A stretch of 64,000 nt of DNA from Candidatus Olsenella pullistercoris. GTDB taxonomy: Bacteria > Actinomycetota > Coriobacteriia > Coriobacteriales > Atopobiaceae. The notes beneath the pieces were generated by a model. That model made no database searches and was not told the origin of the DNA. It saw only the letters and a program-made list of their open reading frames with translations. Of this stretch, positions 10,579 through 20,770 are shown piece by piece; position 1 is the first letter of the stretch, and every line of letters begins with the position of its first letter. The position numbers and the translations under genes are program-made. The stretch spans positions 19,603 to 83,602 of the forward strand of contig DXBM01000010.1 of assembly GCA_019116525.1 (NCBI GenBank). The letters run 5' to 3'.

Positions 10579-11730
10579 GTGGTAGCAGCACCGACTAGCG
10601 TGTTCGTCTCCGAGCCTCGCACGCCCGCGCCGTGCGTCTCCGTGCTCGTGCCCATCTGCAACGTTGAGCGCTACCTAGAGGAGTGCCTGAACTCGCTTGT
10701 GGCGCAGACCTTCACGGACTTCGAGGCAATCTGCATAAACGACGGCTCGACCGACGGCTCCCGCGCGATCGTTCAGCGCTTCCTCGACGCTGACGCTCGC
10801 TTTCGCGTCATCGACAAGCCCAACTCAGGCTATGGCGCCTCGATGAACCTCGGCATTGCCAATGCCCGAGGCTCCTATCTCGCGATTCTCGAGTCTGATG
10901 ACTTCTTCGAACCGGATGCGCTCGAGAAGCTCGTGGGCGCTGCAGAGCGAACAGGCGCTGACGTGGTCAAGGCGGACTTCTGGCTCTACTGGTCCACCCC
11001 TGAGCCGCGGTGCGAGCCCTTCCGCATCGTTGACGACAGCCAGGCGGGTCGCACGCTCGCTCCTCTCGATGACCTTGCCGTCTTCTTTCGCAAGCCGTCC
11101 ATCTGGTCCGGTCTCTACCGACGTGACCTCATCGAACGTGCCGGCATCCGCTTCCTGGAGACCCCAGGTGCCTCTTATCAGGACGCTGGCTTCAACTTCA
11201 AGGTGCTCGTTGCCGCCCGCTCGGTGAGCTTCATTGCCGACCAGGTGCTCTTTTATCGGCAGGACAACGAGAAGTCCTCTGTCAACTCGCCCGCGAAGAT
11301 CTTCTGCGTATGCGACGAGTACGCTGCCATGGAGGACTACCTCAGGAACCATGGATCGAATCAGGGCCGCCTGCTCGCCATTCTCGAGCGCATGAAGTTC
11401 GACAGCTACATGTGGAACTACGACCGCCTCGACGAGGGGCTGCGCGAGGAGTTCGTCCTGAGGGCGGCAGAGGAGTTCAGGGAAGCGATCGCGGCCGGCA
11501 AGGTTGACATGGACCTCTTTGAGCCATGGTCCGAGGCTGACCTCCGCGCCCTCGTGAGCAGTCCGGAGCGCTTCAACGCCATGCGCTCCAAGCACACCGC
11601 CCCGGGAAAGCTCAACACGTTCCGTCACTATCTCGACCTCGGCGGGCTCCCGCTCGTTCTCAAGGTCGTTGCCTACAAGACCTTCCGACGCTCCGTGCGG
11701 CGCACCAACGAGAGCGGGGGTGCGGCATGA
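10579..11730 (+). CDS. Glycosyltransferase family 2
   Basis: 'VSVLVPICNVERYLEECLNSLVAQTFTDFEAICINDGSTDGS...NSGYGASMNLGIANARGSYLAILESDDFFE'. Confidence 0.9.
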   Translation: MVAAPTSVFVSEPRTPAPCVSVLVPICNVERYLEECLNSLVAQTFTDFEAICINDGSTDGSRAIVQRFLDADARFRVIDKPNSGYGASMNLGIANARGSYLAILESDDFFEPDALEKLVGAAERTGADVVKADFWLYWSTPEPRCEPFRIVDDSQAGRTLAPLDDLAVFFRKPSIWSGLYRRDLIERAGIRFLETPGASYQDAGFNFKVLVAARSVSFIADQVLFYRQDNEKSSVNSPAKIFCVCDEYAAMEDYLRNHGSNQGRLLAILERMKFDSYMWNYDRLDEGLREEFVLRAAEEFREAIAAGKVDMDLFEPWSEADLRALVSSPERFNAMRSKHTAPGKLNTFRHYLDLGGLPLVLKVVAYKTFRRSVRRTNESGGAA

Positions 11731-12773
11731 GTCGCCTCACCGTCATCGTTCCCTGTTACAACGTTGAGAGCTACCTGGACTGGAGCCTCGGCTCGCTCGA
11801 GGGTCAGACCCTCTCGGACATAGACATCGTCTGCGTCAACGACGGCTCAACGGACGGGACTCTCGAGGCTCTCGAGGCCTGGGCGGCTCGCGACCCTCGC
11901 GTCCGTGTCGTGAGCAAGCCCAACGGCGGTCTCTCCTCGGCCAGGAACGCCGGCATTCGTGCGACGGCCACCGATTACGTGTGCTTTCTCGACGCGGACG
12001 ACAGGTTTCACGAGAGCGCCTGCGAGAACATCGTACGTCTGCTTGACGAGACCGGCGCCGACGTCCTTACCTTTGGCGCGACCTGCTATCCGCCCGAGGC
12101 GGGCTACCCCTGGCTCGAGGGGGCGCTGAGCCCTCGCGACGCGCTCTACGAAGGATTCTCGCCCGACATACTCTTCAAGGAGGCGTCGCGGCCCTTCGCG
12201 TGGCGCACGGCGTGTAGAACGGAGTTCCTCCTCGAGAAGGGCATCTGGTTTGAGGAGGGGTTGCGCTTTGGGGAGGACCAGGCGTTCCACTTTGCCGTCT
12301 ACCCGCGCGCGGAGCGCACGGCACTGAGCTCGCTCAAGCTCTATGACTATCGCGTGGCGCGCGAGGGGTCGCTTATGAGCGCCGTGTCCGACGACTTTGG
12401 CGCCAAGATGCTCGAGCACGTGAAGATCCTCGACGTGATTCTGCGAGACTGGTCAGCGGCCGATCTGCTCTCTCGCTACGAGGAGCAGATGGTGGCCTTC
12501 TGCATGGACTTCGCCCTCTACGACGCCATCAAGCTCGACGAGGCGCCATATCGCGCGGTTGCCGAGCGGCTGAGGTCGCTCATGGGGGGCTACTGGTCGC
12601 TTCAGGAGGTGGAGCGGATGGCGCTCCCGGCCGCCACCCGTCGGATGGTCCTTGACGGATGCTATAGGATGGATCTCACGCCCATCGGGCGCAAGCGTCT
12701 CGTCCTGTCCTACTATGCGCAACAGAACGGGCGGCGCGCGCTCCTGCGGCGCCTCGTATCGGGCAAGGAATAG
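11727..12773 (+). CDS. Glycosyltransferase family 2
   Basis: 'LTVIVPCYNVESYLDWSLGSLEGQTLSDIDIVCVNDGSTDGT...GGLSSARNAGIRATATDYVCFLDADD'; ATGA overlap with the upstream gene. Confidence 0.92.
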   Translation: MSRLTVIVPCYNVESYLDWSLGSLEGQTLSDIDIVCVNDGSTDGTLEALEAWAARDPRVRVVSKPNGGLSSARNAGIRATATDYVCFLDADDRFHESACENIVRLLDETGADVLTFGATCYPPEAGYPWLEGALSPRDALYEGFSPDILFKEASRPFAWRTACRTEFLLEKGIWFEEGLRFGEDQAFHFAVYPRAERTALSSLKLYDYRVAREGSLMSAVSDDFGAKMLEHVKILDVILRDWSAADLLSRYEEQMVAFCMDFALYDAIKLDEAPYRAVAERLRSLMGGYWSLQEVERMALPAATRRMVLDGCYRMDLTPIGRKRLVLSYYAQQNGRRALLRRLVSGKE

Positions 12774-12775
12774 CG

Positions 12776-15184
12776 ATGAGGTTGAGGAGAAGGGCGGCGT
12801 GCCGTGCGGACGGCAGGCTCTACGTTCTGCTGGATCTTGAGGGGAACACCCCCGCCGAGGCTCGTGCGGAGGCAACGGTTGAGGGGCGCGCGGTGCCCGT
12901 CGAGCTCTATCCCTATGATGCCGACCCCTCGCCCTCCCTTGCCGTTCTCGTGGTCCCGTACCTCGCCCCCTCCACGATCGAGGTTCTCTTTGTCTGTGGC
13001 GAGGAACGCGCTCGCCTCACGCTCGCGTGCCCCCTTGAGCGCTGGCGGTCGAGCGCCACGTACAGGCTTCGCCCGGAGGTGCCCGCCCTCCTCTCCGGCT
13101 CTGAGCGCCGTTGGACGCACCTTCGCCTGCGGCCATGCCTCGACCGGCTGCTGCCGGGGGACGGCTGTGACGTCTGGCGCGTGAGCGTCGCCTGGGAGGG
13201 GCCGACAGAGGTTCGACCCGTGCTCGAGCTGCTCGACGAGCGCGCTATGCCAGCTCGCGCGGAGGCGTTTCTCTTCGAGAGACGCGACCATGTGGAGCGT
13301 GCGTGGGGAGGAGCTGAGCACCTGTGCGTGTTCTCACTCCGCGTTCCAGAGGGCTGCCGCGCGCTCGTGGTGCGCGCGCGCGACGAGGCCGGCATTGCGC
13401 GCGAGGGGTTCTGCTCCCTTGACGCGCGCCTCTACGAGGACAAGCGCTACCAGACGTGGCAATTCATGCGCGACGCCCGTGCTGACGACGACCGCTATCG
13501 CCGCTGGTTCGATGAGCACCGGGCCCGCCGCGCCGACCTCGAGCTTCAGGCGGCGACGCGCCTCCCGCGCGAGCCGCTGTTCAGCCTCGTGGTCCCATGT
13601 CTTTCGTCTGATGCGCGCTACTTGCGAGAGCTCGTGGACTCCGTTCTCGCTCAGAGCTACGCGCGATGGGAGCTCGTGCTCGTTGACGCCTCTCCCGAGG
13701 ACGGCGTTGTCGCGGCCGTCGCGGCCGCGGCGGCGGACGAGCGCGTTCGCGTGGTGCCGCTTGGGGGCCGCGGCAGCATCGTCACAAACACGAACGCTGG
13801 CATCGTCGCCTCAGGCGGTGACTACGTTGCGTTTCTCGATCATGACGACCTCTTGGAGCCCGACTGTCTCTTCTGGTATGCGCGTGCTGCCGCGAGCGAG
13901 CGGCACCCGGAGGTCCTGTTCTGCGACGAGGATCTCTTCTCGGAGCGAGGGTGCTACCGTCAGCCCATCTTCAAGTCCTCTCTGCTCAACGTCGACCTGC
14001 TTTACAGCCACAACTGCGTGACCCACCTGCTGTGCGTGAGCCGCGAGCTGCTTGGCCGTATCGGCCCTTCCTCGGAGGACGTCTCTGGCGCGCAGGACTA
14101 CGACCTCACCCTGCGCGCCCTTGCCGCGGGAGCGCGCTTCGAGCATGTCCCTCGCGTCCTCTATCACTGGCGCGAGCACGCCGGCTCGACGAGTGGGGAC
14201 CAGGCTGGGGCGAAGCCCTACGCCGACGAGGCGGGGCGGGTCGCCCTCGAGCGACACCTGGCCGGGCGCGGAGTCGCGTGCTCGGTGGGGACGGCGGGCC
14301 GGCCCTTCGTGTACCGGGTGAGCTACGAGCTGCCGGAGCCGAGGCCGCTCGTGAGCGTGGTGATTCCCTCGCGCGACCATGCGGACGTGCTCGAGAGGTG
14401 CGTGGAGTCAATTCTCTCTCGCTCGACCTACGGTCGGCTTGAGGTCTTGGTCGTGGAGAACGGCAGCACAGAGGGCGAGACGTTTTCTCTCTACCACCGC
14501 CTCTGTGAGCGCGCGGGCGGGCGCGTGCGCGTCGTGGACGCGAGCGACGAGGTGCGCGACGGCTTCAACTACTCTCGCCTCATGAACAGGGGGGCTCGCG
14601 AGGCGCTCGGGGAGTACCTTCTCCTGCTGAACAACGACACCGAGGTCATCACGCCGGGGTTTGTCGAGGAGATGCTCGGTCCCCTGTTGCGTCCGGAGGT
14701 CGGCGTCGTTGGCGCGAAGCTCTACTTCCGTGACGGGCTCACCCAGCACGCGGGGATGCTCGTCGGGCCGCACGGGGCCGTGTGCCACCCAAACCAGGAT
14801 TTCCCGCCTGCGCGCGAGGGGTATCTCGCGCGGGCGGTTCGCCCCGGGAACTTCTCAGCCGTGACGGGCGCCTGCCAGATGGTCCGTCGCTCGGTCTTTG
14901 AGGAGGTGGGCGGCTACGATGAGTCCTTTGCGGTGGGCTTCAACGACGTGGACTTCTGCTTCAGGGTGCGTGCGGCGGGCTACCTCGTCACGTTCACCCC
15001 CTACGCCGAGCTCTATCACTATGAGTTCACCTCGCGCGGAAGGGAGGAGGGCGACGCAGGAAAGATGCTGCGGTGGGAGCGCGAGCGCGCTCGCTTTGTC
15101 GAGCGCTGGCTGGCCGACTTTCTCGACGGAGACCCATACACCAATCCCAACCTGGACAGGGACAGCCTCTATTACGGTCTGTGA
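12776..15184 (+). CDS. Tandem-domain GT2-family glycosyltransferase with an N-terminal extension
   Basis: Two GT2 modules: 'FSLVVPCLSSDARYLRELVDSVLAQSYARWELVLVDASPED...FLDHDDLLEPDCLFWYA' and 'VSVVIPSRDHADVLERCVESIL...LLLNNDTEVI'. Confidence 0.88.
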   Translation: MRLRRRAACRADGRLYVLLDLEGNTPAEARAEATVEGRAVPVELYPYDADPSPSLAVLVVPYLAPSTIEVLFVCGEERARLTLACPLERWRSSATYRLRPEVPALLSGSERRWTHLRLRPCLDRLLPGDGCDVWRVSVAWEGPTEVRPVLELLDERAMPARAEAFLFERRDHVERAWGGAEHLCVFSLRVPEGCRALVVRARDEAGIAREGFCSLDARLYEDKRYQTWQFMRDARADDDRYRRWFDEHRARRADLELQAATRLPREPLFSLVVPCLSSDARYLRELVDSVLAQSYARWELVLVDASPEDGVVAAVAAAAADERVRVVPLGGRGSIVTNTNAGIVASGGDYVAFLDHDDLLEPDCLFWYARAAASERHPEVLFCDEDLFSERGCYRQPIFKSSLLNVDLLYSHNCVTHLLCVSRELLGRIGPSSEDVSGAQDYDLTLRALAAGARFEHVPRVLYHWREHAGSTSGDQAGAKPYADEAGRVALERHLAGRGVACSVGTAGRPFVYRVSYELPEPRPLVSVVIPSRDHADVLERCVESILSRSTYGRLEVLVVENGSTEGETFSLYHRLCERAGGRVRVVDASDEVRDGFNYSRLMNRGAREALGEYLLLLNNDTEVITPGFVEEMLGPLLRPEVGVVGAKLYFRDGLTQHAGMLVGPHGAVCHPNQDFPPAREGYLARAVRPGNFSAVTGACQMVRRSVFEEVGGYDESFAVGFNDVDFCFRVRAAGYLVTFTPYAELYHYEFTSRGREEGDAGKMLRWERERARFVERWLADFLDGDPYTNPNLDRDSLYYGL

Positions 15185-15298
15185 ACCATCTTGTGGCACA
15201 CGGTGGCCTTGCACACAAGTTGTATGTGCTGTGAATGAAGCCCGCCTGCTGTAATATGCTCAATTGCATGTTCGCGCCTATTGCAAAGGAAATGCTCC

Positions 15299-17134
15299 AT
15301 GGCCTCTCACTTTGCTGCTGACACCACTCGCTCTGGCAGAAAGACCGGATCTCACGACGCGCGAGGGCGCGCGCCTCGTCCCTCTCGGCGTGGTCGAACG
15401 GTGGCCGTTGTCATAGGTGTCATCGTTGCGCTCGTGCTCGTCGTTGGGGGCACTGTCGGGTTCATGTTCTATCGATCTGCCATGGGCGTTCGCGCGGAGG
15501 CGTCTGAGCTCATGGCCCAGGCGTCCACGCTCAAGGAGAGTCTCAAGAGCGGTGACGCTGAGGCGCTGGCCAGCTCCGTGCAGACGATCTCCGAGAAGGC
15601 CGCGTACATCGATGCCGAGGTTCACACCCCACTCTGGGGCGTTGTCTCTGCGGTGCCCGTGATTGGCGAGGACGTCCGTTCCCTTCAGACGCTTGGCTCC
15701 GTGGCCACTGACCTTGTGGACAACGCGCTCGTTCCCATTGCGAACAGCGTCTCCGGGATGAGCCTCTCGGAGATCTTTTCTGACGGCACGGTCAACATCG
15801 ATCTCGTCACTGCCGTCTCTGAGTCCTTCACCAGCGCCGCGCCAGTCATCCAGAGCTCGATGGAAACGATCTCCTCGCTTCCCGAGGCGCACATCCCACA
15901 GGTTCGTGAGGTGCTCGAGAGGATTCAGGAGCCGGTTGCGCAGGTCGATGACCTTGTCGACTCGGCGCTCCCTCTGCTGCAGCAGCTTCCCGAGATACTC
16001 GGCGCCGACGGCGCTCGCACCTACCTTATCATCGCTCAGAACAACGCCGAGCTTCGGTCGACGGGCGGTCTGCCTGGCTCATGGGGCACGCTCACCGTCG
16101 ACAACGGGGTGATCTCCCTCGGCAGCGACTTCCAGACCATCCTTCACCAGCCCGGTTTCAGCGTCTCAGCGACCGAAGAGGAGATAACCCGCATCTGTGC
16201 GAGCATCCACACCGACCCGGCCCAGGTCAACTTCACGCCCAACTTCGTGCGCGTGGGTGAGCTCTCGCAGGAGTACTGGGAGCAGGCGGGCTACGGGACC
16301 GTCGATGGCGTCATCGCCATAGATCCGGTCTTCCTTCAGAGCCTTCTCTCGCTCACCGGGGGCTTTACCGCGGTTGACGGAACGACGGTCGACGGCACCA
16401 ATGCTGCCAGGGTCCTCCTGAGCGACACGTACTGGAAGTTCGGAAACGACGGGGAGGCTCAGGACGCCTACTTCGCCTCCGTTGCCGCCGATGCCTTCTC
16501 GCACATCATGAGCAACCTTGGCAACGCCGGCCTCACTGACCTCTGGGACACGATCAGTCAGGGCGCCGAGCAGGGTCGCCTGCTCGTATGGATGTCCGAT
16601 GACGACGAGGAGGCCCTGATGGAGCAGATGGGCTTCTCGGGATCGCTCGGCTCAGACCCCTCGGCTCCCGAGCTCGGCGTTTACATCAACGACGACACCA
16701 TCTCCAAGATCAGCTGGTACACCTCCATGCACACTGAGGTTGGCGAGGGCGTCGAGAACGCTGACGGCACCACGACCTATGCCGTGACCACCACCCTCAC
16801 GAACACGATCACCGCCGAGGAGGCGAGCAGCGCACCGACCTACATCTCTGGCGGAAACTCTAACAAGAGAGACGTCACCGACATGCTCGACTACGTCTAT
16901 TTCTATGCTCCCGCCGGAGGCTCCATCTCTGACATGACGGTGAGCGAGGGCGGCCTGGTGGGCGACTTCCCGGTCACTGACACGACGGCATACGGCCTCC
17001 AGCTCGTGAGCGCGCACGTGCACGCGCGCGGGGGGGAGACCGTGACCTTCACCTATAACGTGACCGTCTCTGCGGAGGCGTCCGAGCCCCTCTCCGTGCG
17101 CACCACCCCACTTGCGCAGACGTCGCTCATGTAG
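15299..17134 (+). CDS. DUF4012-domain membrane-anchored protein
   Basis: Single N-terminal TM; 'LGADGARTYLIIAQNNAELRSTGGLPGSWGTLTVDNGVI', typical of DUF4012; ATG at 15299 after 'aaaggaaa'. Confidence 0.85.
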   Translation: MASHFAADTTRSGRKTGSHDARGRAPRPSRRGRTVAVVIGVIVALVLVVGGTVGFMFYRSAMGVRAEASELMAQASTLKESLKSGDAEALASSVQTISEKAAYIDAEVHTPLWGVVSAVPVIGEDVRSLQTLGSVATDLVDNALVPIANSVSGMSLSEIFSDGTVNIDLVTAVSESFTSAAPVIQSSMETISSLPEAHIPQVREVLERIQEPVAQVDDLVDSALPLLQQLPEILGADGARTYLIIAQNNAELRSTGGLPGSWGTLTVDNGVISLGSDFQTILHQPGFSVSATEEEITRICASIHTDPAQVNFTPNFVRVGELSQEYWEQAGYGTVDGVIAIDPVFLQSLLSLTGGFTAVDGTTVDGTNAARVLLSDTYWKFGNDGEAQDAYFASVAADAFSHIMSNLGNAGLTDLWDTISQGAEQGRLLVWMSDDDEEALMEQMGFSGSLGSDPSAPELGVYINDDTISKISWYTSMHTEVGEGVENADGTTTYAVTTTLTNTITAEEASSAPTYISGGNSNKRDVTDMLDYVYFYAPAGGSISDMTVSEGGLVGDFPVTDTTAYGLQLVSAHVHARGGETVTFTYNVTVSAEASEPLSVRTTPLAQTSLM

Positions 17135-17156
17135 GCATTACGGGCCTCAAGCGACT

Positions 17157-17187
17157 GCAAAAGCGACTGCGAGGCAGCCGCTTTTGC
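17157..17187 (+). terminator. Hairpin, candidate terminator after the DUF4012 gene
   Basis: gcaaaagcgactgc-gagg-cagccgcttttgc inverted repeat with T-run inside the 3' arm. Confidence 0.5.
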
Positions 17188-17308
17188 TATGTGAGGTTTC
17201 GATGTTCCCCGGGGAGCCTTTCTCGAACTCCGCTACCGTATGTCCGGAACTTTGAGAACCTGCATTCAGTCCCAAATCAAGAAACCAACACACCCTTGGG
17301 AGGAACCG

Positions 17309-18985
17309 ATGCGAAACACAAGCGGCATAACCCGTCGTCAGCTCGTGAGGGCCTCTGCGCTCGGGGTGGGGACGTGCCTCGTCCTCGGCGCGGCGCCCGC
17401 GCGCGCCGAGGAGGCGCGTGAGGCGCTGCCCTCCGAGGCCCTCGACTACCTCTACATAGACTCCTCGAGCATATGCGCTGGGGAGGAGCAGAACGTGGTT
17501 ATCGCCCTGCTCGACCACGATGGCTTCACGTCTGCCACGCTCCTTCTCACGAGCGCTGACGGCTCTGAGCGCACCGTGGCCCTTACGCGTGGGGCGGATA
17601 ACGCGATGCTCTTTGCCTTTGCTGCCGAGGAGGGGGCCTGGACGGTGAGCTCGACCTCCTTTGCGGACGCCAAGGGAAGCTACTGCCTTGACCTCTCGGG
17701 GGAGGACGCCGACGTGCGATCGTTCGAGGTGGCCTCGGCCACGGTCTCCGCTCTCAGCGAGACGAGCGGGAGCTCCGAGGGGGACCTGGACGAGGAGATG
17801 ACCTTGCAGGTCTACAGCGGGGACGACGAGGGCGAGGTGATCGAGTCCTCCTCCATTGAGGACGCCGCCGCGGTGACGGGGGTCACTGCCTCGTCCTCGA
17901 GCGCACGGAGCGTGGAGAGAGCTTCCAACGTGATCGTGGCGCTCGATCCCGGCCACGTTGCCGCCGGCTCTGGCGCCTCGGGCAACGGGCTTCACGAGGA
18001 GGAGCTCACCTGGCAGATAGCGCAGTACTGCAAGGCCGAGCTCGACTCTTACGTCGGCGTCTCGTCTTTCTACACCGTTACTCCGAGCAGCGAGTCATAC
18101 GCCGGGGATGCGAAGGGTGACCTCCTGCGCCGCGTCGAGGCAGCGGTTGAGGGTGACGCTGCGGTGCTCGTGAGCCTTCACATCAACTCGAGCTCCAGCG
18201 GCGGGGCGTATGGCGCCGAGGTCTACGCTCCCTACGACGGGAGCTACAACAACAATACGCACACTGTGGGCGAGGCTCTCGCCGAGAGGATCATCGGGCA
18301 GCTCGAGGACCTTGGCCTCTTCAACCGCGGCGTGCGCTTCCGGACCATCAGCAACAACGAGAACTACGAGTACGCCGACGGCTCGGACGGGGACTACTAC
18401 GGCATCATTCGCTACGCTCGCCAAGAGGGGCTGCCCGCCGTCATCGTGGAGCACGCCTTCATCAGCAACGCGAGCGATGCCTCCAAGTTCCTGAGCTCTT
18501 CCGCAAAGTTGAAGAAGCTCGGAATTGCCGATGCCACGGGCATCGCCAACTACTTTGGCCTCTCCAAGATCCCCGGTGCCATGTACCGCATGTACAACCC
18601 CAACTCCGGCGAGCACTTCTACACCGCGAGAGCCTACGAGCGCGACTCCCTGGTCGACGCCGGCTGGAACTACGAGGGCCTCGGTTGGGTCGCGCCTGAG
18701 AAGTCCAACACCCCGGTCTACCGTCTTTACAACCCCAACGCAGGTGACCATCACTACACGACGAGCGCCTACGAGCGCGACCACCTGCGCTCGGTGGGCT
18801 GGAACTACGAGGGCGTCGGCTGGTACTCCGACGACGCCAAGTCCGTTGCCGTCTACCGCCAGTACAACCCCAACGCACGAGCCGGTGCTCACAACTTCAC
18901 GACGAGCACCTACGAGCGCGACCAGCTCGTCAAGGCAGGGTGGCATGACGAGGGCATCGCCTGGTACGCGACCGAGACCGCCTAG
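17309..18985 (+). CDS. N-acetylmuramoyl-L-alanine amidase (Amidase_3-like) with Tat-like signal and three C-terminal DUF5648-like repeats
   Basis: 'RRQLVRASALGVGTCLVLGAAPARA' signal; 'IVALDPGHVAAGSGASGNGLHEEELTWQIAQYCKAEL...LVSLHINSSSSGGAYGAEVY...VIVEHAFISNASDASKF'; three 'YRxYNPNxGxHxxT' repeats. Confidence 0.9.
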   Translation: MRNTSGITRRQLVRASALGVGTCLVLGAAPARAEEAREALPSEALDYLYIDSSSICAGEEQNVVIALLDHDGFTSATLLLTSADGSERTVALTRGADNAMLFAFAAEEGAWTVSSTSFADAKGSYCLDLSGEDADVRSFEVASATVSALSETSGSSEGDLDEEMTLQVYSGDDEGEVIESSSIEDAAAVTGVTASSSSARSVERASNVIVALDPGHVAAGSGASGNGLHEEELTWQIAQYCKAELDSYVGVSSFYTVTPSSESYAGDAKGDLLRRVEAAVEGDAAVLVSLHINSSSSGGAYGAEVYAPYDGSYNNNTHTVGEALAERIIGQLEDLGLFNRGVRFRTISNNENYEYADGSDGDYYGIIRYARQEGLPAVIVEHAFISNASDASKFLSSSAKLKKLGIADATGIANYFGLSKIPGAMYRMYNPNSGEHFYTARAYERDSLVDAGWNYEGLGWVAPEKSNTPVYRLYNPNAGDHHYTTSAYERDHLRSVGWNYEGVGWYSDDAKSVAVYRQYNPNARAGAHNFTTSTYERDQLVKAGWHDEGIAWYATETA

Positions 18986-19005
18986 CGCCCGGAGATTGGA
19001 GCCAC

Positions 19006-20103
19006 ATGACCAAGCGGACCCATGTCCCACACATTCTTGCAGCTCTCTCCCTCGTTGTTGCCCTCTTGCTGGGAGCGCTCGTCCCCTGCGGCTCATCCGC
19101 GCTTGCAGCAGAGGCGACCGAGACAGAGGGCGTACAGATGTACCGCCTCTACAACCCCAACTCCGGCGAGCATTTTTACACCGCGAGCGCCTACGAGCGC
19201 GACTCCCTCGTCAAAGAGGGCTGGGAGAGCGAGGGCGTGGGCTGGATTGCCCCCGCGAAGTCCGACACGCCGGTCTACCGCCTCTACAACCCCAACGCTG
19301 GAGACCACCACTACACCGCCTCCGCCTACGAGCGCGACAGCCTTGTCAAGGCGGGCTGGAGGTACGAGAACGTGGGCTGGTACTCCGACGACGCTGAGGC
19401 GGTGGCGGTGTACCGGCAGTACAACCCCAACGCAGTCTCGGGGGCCCACAACTACACGACGAGCACCTACGAGCGTGACATGCTCATCAAGGCGGGCTGG
19501 AACGACGAGGAGATCGGTTGGTACGGGCTTTCCACGAGCGAGGATGACCCCTACCACGGCCTTGCCACGCGTACGCCCATCATGGGCGCCTCCTCGGTGA
19601 GCGCAGATGAGATGGTCGCCTACTTCCAGGCCTACCTCGACCGCACGGGCAAGGAGTACCCCGCGGACGTCTACGCCCAGTACGGCGCCGCAACGCTTGA
19701 GGACTTCTGCCGAATCCTGCTCGAGGAGGCCAACGCTGAGGGAGTGAGGGCAGAGGTGCTCTTTGCGCAGGTGGTGCATGAGACGGGCTACCTGCAGTTT
19801 GGCGGGCAGGTCAAGGCCGAGCAGTGCAACTTCGGCGGCATCGGCGCCACTGACGGCGGCGCTTCAGGGGCCGACTTCAGCAACAACGGCGAGGACTCGG
19901 TTCGCATCGGGCTGCGCGCGCAGGCGCAGCACCTCAAGGCATACGCCTCCACCGAGCCGCTCGAGCAGGAGTGCGTGGACCCGCGCTTCAACCTCGTTAC
20001 GCGCGGCTCGGCGCCCCTCGTCGAGAACCTCGGGAGCGGCAAGTGGGCCTCGAGCCCCTACTACGCCGAGGCGCTGACGAAGATCATATCCGCGCTGGTG
20101 TAG
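19006..20103 (+). CDS. Secreted protein with three DUF5648-like repeats and a C-terminal glucosaminidase domain
   Basis: Signal peptide; three repeats; 'ILLEEANAEGVRAEVLFAQVVHETGYLQFGGQVKAEQCNFGGIGATDGG...VRIGLRAQAQHLKAYAS'. Confidence 0.88.
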   Translation: MTKRTHVPHILAALSLVVALLLGALVPCGSSALAAEATETEGVQMYRLYNPNSGEHFYTASAYERDSLVKEGWESEGVGWIAPAKSDTPVYRLYNPNAGDHHYTASAYERDSLVKAGWRYENVGWYSDDAEAVAVYRQYNPNAVSGAHNYTTSTYERDMLIKAGWNDEEIGWYGLSTSEDDPYHGLATRTPIMGASSVSADEMVAYFQAYLDRTGKEYPADVYAQYGAATLEDFCRILLEEANAEGVRAEVLFAQVVHETGYLQFGGQVKAEQCNFGGIGATDGGASGADFSNNGEDSVRIGLRAQAQHLKAYASTEPLEQECVDPRFNLVTRGSAPLVENLGSGKWASSPYYAEALTKIISALV

Positions 20104-20397
20104 CTGGGGCAGAGGTTTTCATGGCGGCCCGGGCGGGAGGACTTTCTCGCCCGGGTCACGCCTTCAGTCGGCTCCGACGTGCGTTGAGTTCGCCGCCTGT
20201 CGGAGACATTTTGCCAGATGGGCCCTGGGGCGAATCGGCCGACCGGTCGCGGCCCATCGGCACCAAATTGCCCCCCAACGGATTGTCGCGACTGCGCGCG
20301 TGGTTTCGGGGTAACATGTCCTCTGTGGCCAAACGGTCACGGGTATCGCGCGCAAGCGCAGCTTTTGCCCCGCGGGGCAGAGAAAGAAAGGCACGAC

Positions 20398-20601
20398 ATG
20401 GCTCAGGGTACTGTTAAGTGGTTCAATCCGGACAAGGGCTACGGCTTCATCTCCCGCGAGGACGGGGACGACCTGTTCGTTCACTTCTCCGAGATTCAGA
20501 TGGACGGCTTCAAGACGCTGGACGAGGGCCAGGCCGTTGAGTTTGACATCACGACCGGCCAGAACGGCAAGCTCCAGGCCTCCAACGTTCGCAAGATCTA
20601 G
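20398..20601 (+). CDS. csp: Cold-shock protein (CspA family)
   Basis: '[67 protein letters not shown]'; start inside the longer track ORF. Confidence 0.96.
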   Translation: MAQGTVKWFNPDKGYGFISREDGDDLFVHFSEIQMDGFKTLDEGQAVEFDITTGQNGKLQASNVRKI

Positions 20602-20622
20602 TTCTGCTAGGCAGAGCGACTT

Positions 20623-20658
20623 GGGAGGGGCTCGGACCTGTGGTCCGGGTCCCTCTTT
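20623..20658 (+). terminator. Rho-independent terminator after csp
   Basis: gggaggggctcggacc-tgt-ggtccgggtccctctttt. Confidence 0.7.
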
Positions 20659-20770
20659 TCGTGTGGGTCGTGGTCCGGACGTGGTTGTGACACTGCGGGT
20701 GTTTCATCCCGGCGCATGGTCCTTCTCGGCTTCCTATTTGCCTCAATTCTGTCCTCCTTTCTGCCTTCTT

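Noticed and set aside
18525-19397. 290-aa plus-strand Thr/Ser/Arg-rich ORF
   Set aside because: Out-of-frame translation of the repeat-encoding DNA of the amidase and glucosaminidase genes.
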